From NCBI GenBank assembly GCA_045598045.1, contig JAZLLG010000010.1:1-32871 (forward strand): a stretch of DNA of 32,871 nt, written 5' to 3'. Of the stretch, positions 8,569-15,914 are shown one piece after another; the stretch's first letter is position 1, and every line of letters begins with the position of its first letter. The notes under the pieces were generated by a model, which did not search any database, had not been told where the DNA came from, and saw only the letters and a program-made list of their open reading frames with translations. The stretch is from RGIG3528 sp045598045 (lineage in GTDB: Bacteria > Bacillota > Clostridia > Lachnospirales > Lachnospiraceae). The position numbers and the translations under genes are program-made.

Positions 8569-9158
8569 TAACGTACCTCCTTCTCTGCCGCAAAGGCAAG
8601 CATTGCCTTCTTCTCACGGGACATCCAGACTGTTTTCCAAATTACGTTTGCAATAGTCAGAAGCGCTGTCAGAATACCGACTGCCGAAACTACCATTGCC
8701 GCATCAAACCAAAACGTCGATGTGTTCATGGAAAAATCATTCGGGAACATATCAACCCAGTACTGCCAACCTTCAAAATCAACAGTTGTAAGGAACTGTT
8801 CCTTATGTGCAACCACATTCGTATAAACATAACAACTTAGAAAAACATCAAAGGCAACATATATCGCCGATGAAATATAATTTGAGATGTAGTACTTTCG
8901 CCTTTTGTTGTTAAGTGTCATAAAGCAAAAGCCTGAAATCAGAAGCATCACTACAGCGTAAAACACTTCAGCCCTGTTAAAATCCTGAACATCATAGTAA
9001 ATCCGGCTTCCTTCAACATACATGAAACTTGTCGGATCTATGAAATAGTACAAAGTGTAAAGATTGGTGGAATAACCAAGTCCGAGCACAAAGAAAAGTG
9101 CGCCCGTAAGCAGTCCGAACACGGTTATAATCTTTTGGAATTTTAACTGAAGTGACAT
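8568..9158 (-). CDS. Small membrane protein (196 aa)
   Basis: Unrecognised family with four hydrophobic segments near 10-28, 63-83, 92-112 and 151-173. The loop between segments 1 and 2 is aromatic (many Tyr/Phe) and probably extracytoplasmic, as is the Trp-containing loop between 3 and 4. GGAGG is 4 nt upstream of the start. A strong stem-loop (9178-9203) separates it from the upstream binding-protein gene, so its expression is probably lower than that of the binding protein. It is coupled to the next gene. Confidence 0.75.
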   Translation of the reverse strand: MSLQLKFQKIITVFGLLTGALFFVLGLGYSTNLYTLYYFIDPTSFMYVEGSRIYYDVQDFNRAEVFYAVVMLLISGFCFMTLNNKRRKYYISNYISSAIYVAFDVFLSCYVYTNVVAHKEQFLTTVDFEGWQYWVDMFPNDFSMNTSTFWFDAAMVVSAVGILTALLTIANVIWKTVWMSREKKAMLAFAAEKEVR

Positions 9159-9177
9159 AAAGCCTCCGAAAATCCGC

Positions 9178-9203
9178 CTCCCGGGAGAACTTTCTCCCGG
9201 GGG
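9178..9203 (-). promoter_or_regulatory. Intercistronic stem-loop after the binding-protein gene
   Basis: CCCGGGAGAA pairs perfectly with TTCTCCCGGG (10 bp, extendable by two pairs). It is 14 bp past the binding-protein stop. The following bases lack a good T-run, so I read it as an mRNA-stabilising or partial-termination element that would raise binding protein over downstream gene products. Confidence 0.65.
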
Positions 9204-9217
9204 ACGAAAAATTTTAT

Positions 9218-11497
9218 TTATTCAGCAGTTGCAGCGTCAGCTGCTGCTTTCTTGTTGAGTGCTTCTTCGAAGCCGTACTTGATGGCATCTACGAATACAG
9301 AGTACTCATTCTTTGTCTTTGAGAAATAGCTTGAAAGATTAGCGCACTTCTCTGAAAGAACTGCGTTCTCAGAAGCTGTTGTAGCAAATGTTGTAGGAAT
9401 GATGCGATAGAAAGGTGTTGTGCAATCTGCTTCATTAACCTGTACATGCTCAATTACACCGTAAAGGAGTGCATTGTTAATGAGAACAAGGCCGTTCTTA
9501 CCTGTTTCTGTTGTACACTGATATTCCATACCCTGCTGCTTGATGTAACCAATCGGGAATGTAGCTCCGAGGTACTCACGGTAGTAGTTGGTGTAGTTGC
9601 CGCCTGCAAGTGTTGCAAGCTCGTTGAGAGCTGCTGCAGAGAGCTTCGGAACCTGTGTGCCCTGGTAATCGATTGTAACAACCTTACCTGAAGCATCATG
9701 CTCAACCCATGCATCGGGACCATAAGACATTGTCTGGTTGCCTTCTGTTGAGTACATGTAATCGAAAAGTGCAAGAGCCTTGGCAAGCTTGTTGGCATCC
9801 TTAGCACACTCTGTTGTGATTACCCATCCTTCTGTCTTAACGGATCTCCAGGACTCTGTGAATCTTGTGAGCTTGGAGCCGTTAACATCTGTTGCCCAAA
9901 GAGCTACAGGGTTGATGATGGACTGAAGCTTGAAGCCGGGAACCTTAACTGTATCGTTGTAAGCTGTCTGTGTCTGTACATAGTCATAAAGACCAAAGCC
10001 AAGGTTATCCTTGTACATTGTGTCATATACCTTTGTACCTGATGCACCGCCTGCGCCTTCAAGATCGAAATCCTTAAGAAGAAGGCCGTCTGCATACATC
10101 TGACCAAGCTTTTCAATTGCGTAGTAGTATTCTGAAGACTGACGACCATCGCAAAGATTGCCGGCAGCGTCAAAGTAGAGATAATCCTTCTCAGCATCTG
10201 CACCACGAACACCGAACATGCAGCATGCAAGTGTGAAGAGATCGGGAACTCTCTGGAGAGTAGCCTCACGTCCGAAGAAGCCGTATACAACTTCGCTTGC
10301 TCCGTCTGTAAGGAACTTAGGGTTAGCAATAACGCAACGAAGAAGAGCAACCATCTCGTCTGCGTCCCATGCAGCGTTCTGGCCTACAAAGAGGTCTGCA
10401 CGGTTTTCACCGTAGTATCCGCCGTATGTTGTGTCAATATAATCACGAAGAGCCTTTACAAGTGTTGCACCATTCTTGTTGGAAACTTCGTTCATAACTG
10501 TTGTAATGTTCTTAGCGTAGTCTTTCTTAACTGTCTCAACGCCTGTGCCATCAGCCTTAACAACCTTTACTTCGATAGCGTCAGCACCTGATGCTGCTGC
10601 AGGCATATAGTTTGTGTATGTGAAAGAACCTGTATATGCTGCTGAATCAAACTTGGATTCATCATATGCACCGTTAAGAAGCTTTTCTACCCAGTCAACA
10701 CGAACAAGAACTGTCTTCTCGATATCGTTGTAACCATCGAAATAAGGAGCATAGTAGATGTGTCCGTCACCGGCTGTAATAGTTGTCTTAACAACCTCGT
10801 TGGATTCAAGGAATGCCTTGAAGTTAGGCATATAGCTTAAATACTGGTCAAGCTGGATGAAGTTGCCTGTCTGGCCGTCTTCATTTGCGTTTGTTGCACT
10901 TGCGCAAAGAACGTCAACGCCTGAGAAGCTGTCATTCTTAACTGCCTTATAGTTGTTGCCTACAGAAGATTCGGTTGTTGTAACATCATTGATTGTGAAA
11001 CCGACATCCTCCTGAACTTTCTTCCATGTGGGAAGAAGGTCGCCCTTTTCATATGTGATGCCGTCTGCTGCTGCATATGCGTCATCCTTTGTGTAGGACA
11101 TTCTAAGCTTGTTGTAAAGAACAGACATGTTAAGTGTGACGCCTGCTGCGTTCTTGTCGCCCACTGATGCTACGATGGGGGTGCTTGCTGCATACTCACC
11201 CTTCTGCATTCTCTGGTAAGCGCTTGAAAGTGCTGCAAGGTAAAGCTTACCACCAAAATCATTTTCAACTGTTTTAATAAGGTTTGATGCTGCTGCAGAA
11301 ACAGTCTTCTCCTCAACTACGACTGCCTTTGCCTCAGGTGCTGTTGTGGCAGGATCCTTTACATCGGAACCTGTCTGGCTCTGTGCAGGAGCTGTAGGTG
11401 TGACACTTGCCGAGCCTGTATCTTTTGTACAAGCTGTAAGGCTGCCAAGAACCATAGCGGATACGAGCACAAGACCTAATAATTTCTTTAATTTCAT
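9218..11497 (-). CDS. Large lipoprotein sugar-binding protein of ABC importer
   Basis: A 759-aa extracellular solute-binding protein. It begins with a lipoprotein signal peptide: basic MKLKK, hydrophobic core, and lipobox LTAC with the lipidated Cys23. A Thr/Ser/Ala/Pro-rich linker spans about 24-70. The remainder is a mixed alpha/beta protein with many Tyr and Trp, as in LplA-type CUT1 binding proteins; TEGWVITTECAKDANKLAKAL-like text near residue 550-570 resembles the hinge region of this class. At 759 residues it is longer than the usual 400-560. Neighbours are the two permeases upstream and membrane proteins downstream. GGAGGG lies 6 nt before ATG. It should capture an oligosaccharide at the cell surface; which one is unknown. 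Confidence 0.9.
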   Translation of the reverse strand: MKLKKLLGLVLVSAMVLGSLTACTKDTGSASVTPTAPAQSQTGSDVKDPATTAPEAKAVVVEEKTVSAAASNLIKTVENDFGGKLYLAALSSAYQRMQKGEYAASTPIVASVGDKNAAGVTLNMSVLYNKLRMSYTKDDAYAAADGITYEKGDLLPTWKKVQEDVGFTINDVTTTESSVGNNYKAVKNDSFSGVDVLCASATNANEDGQTGNFIQLDQYLSYMPNFKAFLESNEVVKTTITAGDGHIYYAPYFDGYNDIEKTVLVRVDWVEKLLNGAYDESKFDSAAYTGSFTYTNYMPAAASGADAIEVKVVKADGTGVETVKKDYAKNITTVMNEVSNKNGATLVKALRDYIDTTYGGYYGENRADLFVGQNAAWDADEMVALLRCVIANPKFLTDGASEVVYGFFGREATLQRVPDLFTLACCMFGVRGADAEKDYLYFDAAGNLCDGRQSSEYYYAIEKLGQMYADGLLLKDFDLEGAGGASGTKVYDTMYKDNLGFGLYDYVQTQTAYNDTVKVPGFKLQSIINPVALWATDVNGSKLTRFTESWRSVKTEGWVITTECAKDANKLAKALALFDYMYSTEGNQTMSYGPDAWVEHDASGKVVTIDYQGTQVPKLSAAALNELATLAGGNYTNYYREYLGATFPIGYIKQQGMEYQCTTETGKNGLVLINNALLYGVIEHVQVNEADCTTPFYRIIPTTFATTASENAVLSEKCANLSSYFSKTKNEYSVFVDAIKYGFEEALNKKAAADAATAE

Positions 11498-11572
11498 AGA
11501 GCCCTCCGTATAAAATTATGATTTATCACAAATTGGCTGCACTGTGCTGCCAATAATGACCGAAGAAATGCG

Positions 11573-12454
11573 TCATTCTTTGACGCCGCCAAGGTTTACG
11601 CCCTTAGCAAAATATTTTTGAATGTAAGGATAAATAATGAGAATCGGGATGATTGCACATATGATCATGGAGTAGATAACCGAATCCGTGGCAAAGTTCT
11701 CAAAAGCCTGGGTTTCCGTAGTATTAAACTGCTCCAGAGTATCACGGATATAAACCTGCAAAGGCCATTCCGCAGAGTTGCCAATCATTTTTCTCGCCCA
11801 GAAGTAGCCGTTCCAACGTGAGATACCAAAGAACAAACCAACCGTGGCAATAGCTGACTTTGACATTGGAACGTAAACCTTTGTAAGAATTTGGAACTCC
11901 GTGGCGCCATCGACGATAGATGCCTCCTCAATTTCTGAAGGAACGCCCTCAAAAGCATTTCTGAGAAGGATTACATTAAACGCATTCGTTCCCATCGCGA
12001 TTACGATAAGCCACTTGTCGTCCATGATGCCCATTCCCTGAAAGATTCCCTGCGTTGCTTTATAGTTCAGCCAAGTGGGAATAAGTCCCGCAGCAAACCA
12101 CATTGTGAAGGAAAGCAGGAAGTTAAACCCTCTTCTGAACATCAGTCTTTTTTTGGAAAGTGCATACGCACCGGCTATAGCTACAACAAGCGCCCATATT
12201 GTTCCGTAAAATGTAACGAACAGTGTGTTTGCATAGCATGTCCAAAAGCTTTTCTGTTTAAGAACGTAGATAAACGCGTCGAACTGAACGTCAACCGGCC
12301 AGAGAATTACTTTGCCGTTTCTTAATGCATCCATTCCGCTTATGGAAGCCGAAATCGCATAGACGAAAGGATACAGACAGAATATTGCAAACACCGTCAA
12401 AAACAGATATGCGAATATTTTGAAGATTAATTCGGATATTTCAATTCTTTTCAC
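11573..12454 (-). CDS. Sugar ABC permease, LplC/YtcP type
   Basis: A 293-aa membrane subunit of a CUT1 importer with six hydrophobic segments. The cytoplasmic EAA loop that docks on the ATPase is clear at about 190-211 (EEASIVDGATEFQILTKVYV). The C-terminus ending GVNLGGVKE is typical of YtcP/LplC relatives. It pairs with the LplB-type permease whose gene ends 15 bp upstream. The binding-protein gene follows 75 bp downstream. The start has a GAGGAGA-like site 6-7 nt upstream. Confidence 0.93.
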   Translation of the reverse strand: MKRIEISELIFKIFAYLFLTVFAIFCLYPFVYAISASISGMDALRNGKVILWPVDVQFDAFIYVLKQKSFWTCYANTLFVTFYGTIWALVVAIAGAYALSKKRLMFRRGFNFLLSFTMWFAAGLIPTWLNYKATQGIFQGMGIMDDKWLIVIAMGTNAFNVILLRNAFEGVPSEIEEASIVDGATEFQILTKVYVPMSKSAIATVGLFFGISRWNGYFWARKMIGNSAEWPLQVYIRDTLEQFNTTETQAFENFATDSVIYSMIICAIIPILIIYPYIQKYFAKGVNLGGVKE

Positions 12455-12469
12455 GATTTTCTCCTCGGG

Positions 12470-13513
12470 TTAATAAAGTGATGTGTTCGAAACTCGTTTA
12501 CTTATCATGTTTGAACCGATAACAAGAAGCATTGCTATTACCGCCGAAAGCATTTCGGATGCACTTGCAAGCCCCGGCAATGCGCTTCCGCCGGCTTCAA
12601 GGCCGCCGATACGAGCCGCGAAGGTTGAAACAACGTCCGCTGTTTCCCAAGTTGCCGGCTTGTAAAGAAGAAGCACCTTTTCATAGCCTACAGTAAGGAG
12701 ATCACCGATACGAAGAATAAGCATAATGGTTATCGTTGAAAGAATGCCCGGAAGAACAACGTGACGAATCTGAGCCATCTTGTTGGCGCCGTCCATCTGA
12801 GCAGCTTCATAACTTGTCGGCGATATTCCTATGATTGCGGCAAAGTATACTATTGAACCGTAACCGCATCCTTCCCATATTCCCGAAATAATATAAACCG
12901 ACCGAAAATACTGTGGTGCATACATAACGCCTGCGTTTGCCGCCTCCTGAGAAAGCAGTCCGATTTTAACGAGAAATGATGAAACAATACCGCAACTCGA
13001 CACATCGCTGCCGACCTTCAGGAGAAGAGCAACGAGAGAAGTCATTACTACCGTTGAAACGAACTTGGGAAGATATGTGAGCACCTGAAGGACGCTTCTG
13101 TATATGTCTGACTTGATTTCGTTAAAGAACAAAGCAATGATGATGGGAATAGGGAATCCGAACAGCAATCCGTAGAAGCTGATTGCAAACGTGTTTCGGA
13201 AAGCCCTCCAGAACTCACTTGCCTTCGTTCCGAACATCATCTGCTTAAACCACTGGAATCCGACAAAATCCTGCTCATTAGCCTGAATAACGGTTATGCC
13301 TTCTTTTGTTCCGGATTTAAAAGCAACAAGCAGTTCGTACATAGGCATGTACTTCCAGCATACAAATACAAACACGAGCGGAAGAAGCAGAAGGTAGAGA
13401 CGCCAGTCCTTGGCCAGTTTTCTGAAATTGTCCCGCCAATAATTTTTCTCGAACTCATCCCTTTTCAGCGTCTGTTCATCAGGGATTAAATTGGTCGTTT
13501 TGTTGTTCTTCAT
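12470..13513 (-). CDS. Sugar ABC permease, LplB type
   Basis: A 347-aa CUT1 permease. A charged N-terminal tail of about 37 residues precedes the first membrane segment (LYLLLLPLVFVFVCW). Five further segments follow, with the EAA loop SYEAAQMDGANKMAQIRHVV near 232-251. The start at 13513 is supported by GGAGG 6 nt upstream, although this makes the gene overlap the preceding membrane-protein gene by 35 bp. It forms the translocation pore with the YtcP-type partner. Confidence 0.93.
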   Translation of the reverse strand: MKNNKTTNLIPDEQTLKRDEFEKNYWRDNFRKLAKDWRLYLLLLPLVFVFVCWKYMPMYELLVAFKSGTKEGITVIQANEQDFVGFQWFKQMMFGTKASEFWRAFRNTFAISFYGLLFGFPIPIIIALFFNEIKSDIYRSVLQVLTYLPKFVSTVVMTSLVALLLKVGSDVSSCGIVSSFLVKIGLLSQEAANAGVMYAPQYFRSVYIISGIWEGCGYGSIVYFAAIIGISPTSYEAAQMDGANKMAQIRHVVLPGILSTITIMLILRIGDLLTVGYEKVLLLYKPATWETADVVSTFAARIGGLEAGGSALPGLASASEMLSAVIAMLLVIGSNMISKRVSNTSLY

Positions 13514-14135
13514 TGTATCCTCCGGATGATAACCTTTCGTTCTTTTCCCGTTCGGCCTGTATAGCCTTTAGGTATGCGAGCTGATCCATAAACAGCCCGT
13601 CCTGTTTTCCCGCAATCAATACGATAATGACACCGATTACGATATTTAATGCATCTGAAACTACAAATCCCTTAAACATCCCCCACAGCATGGGGAGCAG
13701 TCCCATTTCTCCTTCCTCAAAAAAAGAGGAAATTACGGTTCTTCCGACTTCTGCTGCCAGAAAACCGGACAGGGTGAAAAGAATTTTTAATCCCGTCGAC
13801 GTTTCCAGCGTCTTTTTTTCAACCTTCACGTACCAGAGAAGGTTTAGAAGTACGAAGCAGTTTCCAAAAATATAAGTGACGTAGCTTCCGAAACCGCCGG
13901 CATTTACGATACAATACGCCAAGCCTCCCGCCGCAGCCACAAAAACAGCCCACGCATTCCACCTTTCCAGCGCAATCAGTGCAAGCACTATTGTTATGGA
14001 AAGAGAAAAAAGCTCTGACGTAAATATTTTCTTTAAAACAAGTACATTTATAAGCTCTGCCGCACAAGTAAGAAGTGTAAAGATAAACACATCAAGAGTG
14101 CGATACGCTTTCAATGAAATTCCCGTTTGTTCCAT
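13479..14135 (-). CDS. Six-segment membrane protein of the sugar operon (218 aa)
   Basis: Unrecognised family. About six hydrophobic segments (near 15-34, 38-56, 61-80, 86-103, 117-135 and 153-175) are followed by a charged cytoplasmic tail rich in Glu/Gln/Asn. The size and six-segment layout loosely recall substrate-binding S components of ECF transporters, but I see no specific motif and do not assign it there. Its start overlaps the stop of the upstream ATPase gene by one base (TAATG), and its end overlaps the permease gene by 35 bp, so it is embedded between core transporter genes and probably works with them. Confidence 0.75.
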   Translation of the reverse strand: MEQTGISLKAYRTLDVFIFTLLTCAAELINVLVLKKIFTSELFSLSITIVLALIALERWNAWAVFVAAAGGLAYCIVNAGGFGSYVTYIFGNCFVLLNLLWYVKVEKKTLETSTGLKILFTLSGFLAAEVGRTVISSFFEEGEMGLLPMLWGMFKGFVVSDALNIVIGVIIVLIAGKQDGLFMDQLAYLKAIQAEREKNERLSSGGYNEEQQNDQFNP

Positions 14136-15235
14136 TACTCACCTTTTATGCAATTTTCCGTATCGGCATCAAAAACATAGATTGACTCGAAAGGAATAAA
14201 GAATCCGCAGTTTTTGTGTCTTTCGGGAATATTATGCGGTTCAAGTTTGAAAATGACATCATTTCCTTCAAAGGTCGCATATGCATTTGCATTGTCTCCC
14301 AGAAGTTCAGTGAGGGTGACATTGGCATCCAGCACAATTCCGTCGGTACGGGCCGTTTCGGAAGCAAGCTCTGCCGACTCGGGTCTGAAACCGATTATCA
14401 GTTCCTTCCCCTCGTACTCTCTGAGAACATTCGCATATTTTTTGCCAATATCGAAGGAAACATCAGAGCCGGAAACGCAGAACCTGCCGCCGTGTGCTTC
14501 GCCTTTCATAAAGTTCATCGGAGGTTCACCGATAAACCCGGCCACAAACAGGTTTGCAGGACTGAAATACAGTTCTTTCGGTGTGCCAACCTGCTGAATG
14601 CGTCCGTCTCTCATAACAACGATCCGGTCTGCCATAGTCATGGCTTCAGTCTGATCATGCGTAACATATATTGTGGTTGCTCCGATTTTTCTGTGAATGG
14701 CAGTAATTTCGGAACGCATCGTTACTCTCTGCTTGGCATCAAGATTGGAAAGCGGCTCGTCCATAAGGAAAATATCAACCTTGCGGATAATGGCACGTCC
14801 CACAGCCACACGCTGACGCTGTCCGCCGGAGAGTTCCCTGGGCATTCTGTCCAGATAATCCGTAAGTCCAAGAATCTTTGCCGTTTTTCTGACTCTTTTT
14901 TCGATGACTTCGCCGTCATAGCCCTTGAGCTGAAGACCAAACGCCATATTTTCATATACAGTCATGTTCGGGTAAAGAGCGTATGATTGGAAAATCATCG
15001 ATATGCCACGTTGTCTCGGTGACATATCATTTGCCATCTTACCTTCTATGAGGAATTCACCGCTTGTAATGTCTTCCAACCCGGCAATCATTCTGAGAGT
15101 TGTGGATTTCCCGCAACCGGAAGGGCCGACAAAAACAATGAATTCGCCGTCTTTAATTTCAAGGTTGAAATCATGTACGGCAGCAAATCCGTTCGGATAA
15201 ACTTTATTTACATTCTTCAGTACAAGGTTTGACAT
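14135..15235 (-). CDS. ugpC: Sugar ABC transporter ATPase, UgpC/MsmX type (second copy)
   Basis: A 366-aa ATPase, the first gene of the operon. Walker A GPSGCGKST (37-45), Q83, LSGGQ (135-139), Walker B with D159-E160 and H193 are all intact, and a C-terminal OB-fold domain (about 236-366, GFRPESAEL) is present. It is collinear with the other ATPase of this operon through the nucleotide-binding domain; the C-terminal domain is more divergent. An AGAAGGA ribosome site is about 11 nt upstream. The presence of two full ATPases in one operon could mean a heterodimer, a backup, or fusion of two ancestral modules. Confidence 0.93.
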   Translation of the reverse strand: MSNLVLKNVNKVYPNGFAAVHDFNLEIKDGEFIVFVGPSGCGKSTTLRMIAGLEDITSGEFLIEGKMANDMSPRQRGISMIFQSYALYPNMTVYENMAFGLQLKGYDGEVIEKRVRKTAKILGLTDYLDRMPRELSGGQRQRVAVGRAIIRKVDIFLMDEPLSNLDAKQRVTMRSEITAIHRKIGATTIYVTHDQTEAMTMADRIVVMRDGRIQQVGTPKELYFSPANLFVAGFIGEPPMNFMKGEAHGGRFCVSGSDVSFDIGKKYANVLREYEGKELIIGFRPESAELASETARTDGIVLDANVTLTELLGDNANAYATFEGNDVIFKLEPHNIPERHKNCGFFIPFESIYVFDADTENCIKGE

Positions 15236-15331
15236 AGGTTGTTAAATCCTTCTTTTTATCTCTTTGCTTTTAACAATGTAAAATATGATTAGCATCTTCT
15301 TCCCTTATTGCAAAAAAGTTGCCCTATAACT

Positions 15332-15359
15332 TGCACAAATCTCAATGCATTTTTGTGCA
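15332..15359. promoter_or_regulatory. Operator-like inverted repeat downstream of the sugar-operon promoter
   Basis: TGCACAAA (15332-15339) and TTTGTGCA (15352-15359) form a perfect 8-bp inverted repeat with half-site centres 20 bp apart. It starts a few bases after the predicted transcription start, where a repressor could block elongation; it could also fold as a 5'-UTR hairpin. The same TGCACAAA half-site occurs at 4790. Confidence 0.5.
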
Positions 15360-15369
15360 GGTTTACCAA

Positions 15370-15398
15370 AGTATATAATGGAAAACTTCGCAAGTCAA
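15370..15398 (-). promoter_or_regulatory. Sigma-A promoter of the ten-gene sugar operon
   Basis: On the minus strand TTGACT (15393-15398), a 17-bp spacer and TATACT (15370-15375) give a strong vegetative promoter about 135 bp upstream of the first ATPase gene. A weaker second candidate lies near 15475-15503 (TATACA/TATATA -10). Confidence 0.7.
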
Positions 15399-15544
15399 GG
15401 CGTTTGTAGGCTTTGGGCTATGTCAAACTTGCGAACTTACATTGTGAATATTGCGGTGGGAAATTTACAAATTGTATATAATTTGCCCTTGTACAGCAAC
15501 AATAACAATTGTAATTGATTGTTAAAAAAAGATAAAAAACGACG

Positions 15545-15558
15545 TGAAAGCGCTTACA
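15545..15558. promoter_or_regulatory. cre-like box (CcpA or LacI-family operator)
   Basis: TGAAAGCGCTTACA fits the catabolite-responsive element consensus TGWNANCGNTNWCA at all positions. It is about 150 bp upstream of the main sugar-operon -35 and about 75 bp upstream of the plus-strand promoter. It suggests carbon catabolite control or a LacI-type regulator. Confidence 0.6.
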
Positions 15559-15632
15559 ATAAGGGTTTCGGAATAATCACAAAGAGCAAAATAAATGTAT
15601 TTTTGTTAAAAACAATTTGTCCGTGCCATCAT

Positions 15633-15661
15633 TTGCAATGTTTTTTTCAAAATGATAGAAT
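15633..15661 (+). promoter_or_regulatory. Promoter of the PAP2 remnant
   Basis: TTGCAA (15633-15638), 17-bp spacer and TAGAAT (15656-15661) precede the remnant's start codon by 29 bp. The promoter appears intact although its gene is broken. Confidence 0.55.
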
Positions 15662-15690
15662 TCCTTTGAAAAAAGATACAGGAGATTACT

Positions 15691-15908
15691 ATGTTTGAGC
15701 TTTTACAACCCATCGACGAAACAATACAGACCGCAATTCAGTCCGAAGAGTTTATCTCTTCATGCACTGGCCTTCAGACATTCTTGCCGCAGCATTGGCA
15801 GGTTGCGTTCAGTCAGCTTTATGCGCTGTTCTTTTCATCTTTGCGGAACAGAAAATCAGCAAAAAAAGAGCTGCATCCCTTCCCGGAAAGGATAAGGATG
15901 CAGCCTGA
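15691..15908 (+). pseudogene. PAP2-family phosphatase remnant with internal deletion
   Basis: The start has a good ribosome site (AGGAG, 6-7 nt before ATG) and the first 17 or so residues (MFELLQPIDETIQTAIQ) look like the N-terminus of a PAP2 membrane phosphatase. The reading then continues, in another frame, as RRVYLFMHWPSDILAAALAG and a final hydrophobic segment ending in a Lys-rich tail, stopping at TGA 15906-15908. That block is the third PAP2 signature (R-x5-H-x3-D) and C-terminus. The middle of the protein, including the KxxxxxxRP and PSGH motifs, is missing, so the gene is dead; I estimate 110-130 lost codons. The deletion joint is near 15738-15755. The first frame also gives an 80-codon open frame, which I regard as an artefact of the deletion. 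Confidence 0.75.
15861..15904 (-). terminator. Terminator of the deacetylase-pth-mfd-PrsA operon
   Basis: On the minus strand GCTGCATCC and GGATGCAGC form a 9-bp stem, extended past a one-base bulge, followed by CTCTTTTTTTGC. It begins 10 bp after the PrsA-like stop codon. It lies inside the coding remnant of the convergent PAP2 gene. Confidence 0.88.
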
Positions 15909-15914
15909 GCTTCT

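Larger units (their letters stand above)
15236..15690. other. Intergenic regulatory region without genes
   Basis: This 455-bp AT-rich stretch separates the minus-strand sugar operon from the plus-strand PAP2 remnant. It holds the operon promoter (15370-15398), the inverted repeat at 15332-15359, a cre-like box (15545-15558) and the promoter of the remnant (15633-15661). I see no coding potential. Confidence 0.7.

Noticed and set aside
13479..14135. Assignment of the six-segment protein as an ECF S component
   Set aside because: Only size and segment number fit; no family motif is visible and the neighbours are CUT1, not ECF, components.
14216..14986. 256-aa plus-strand open frame
   Set aside because: It is antisense to the UgpC-type ATPase gene and His/Cys/Ser-rich in the manner of shadow frames.
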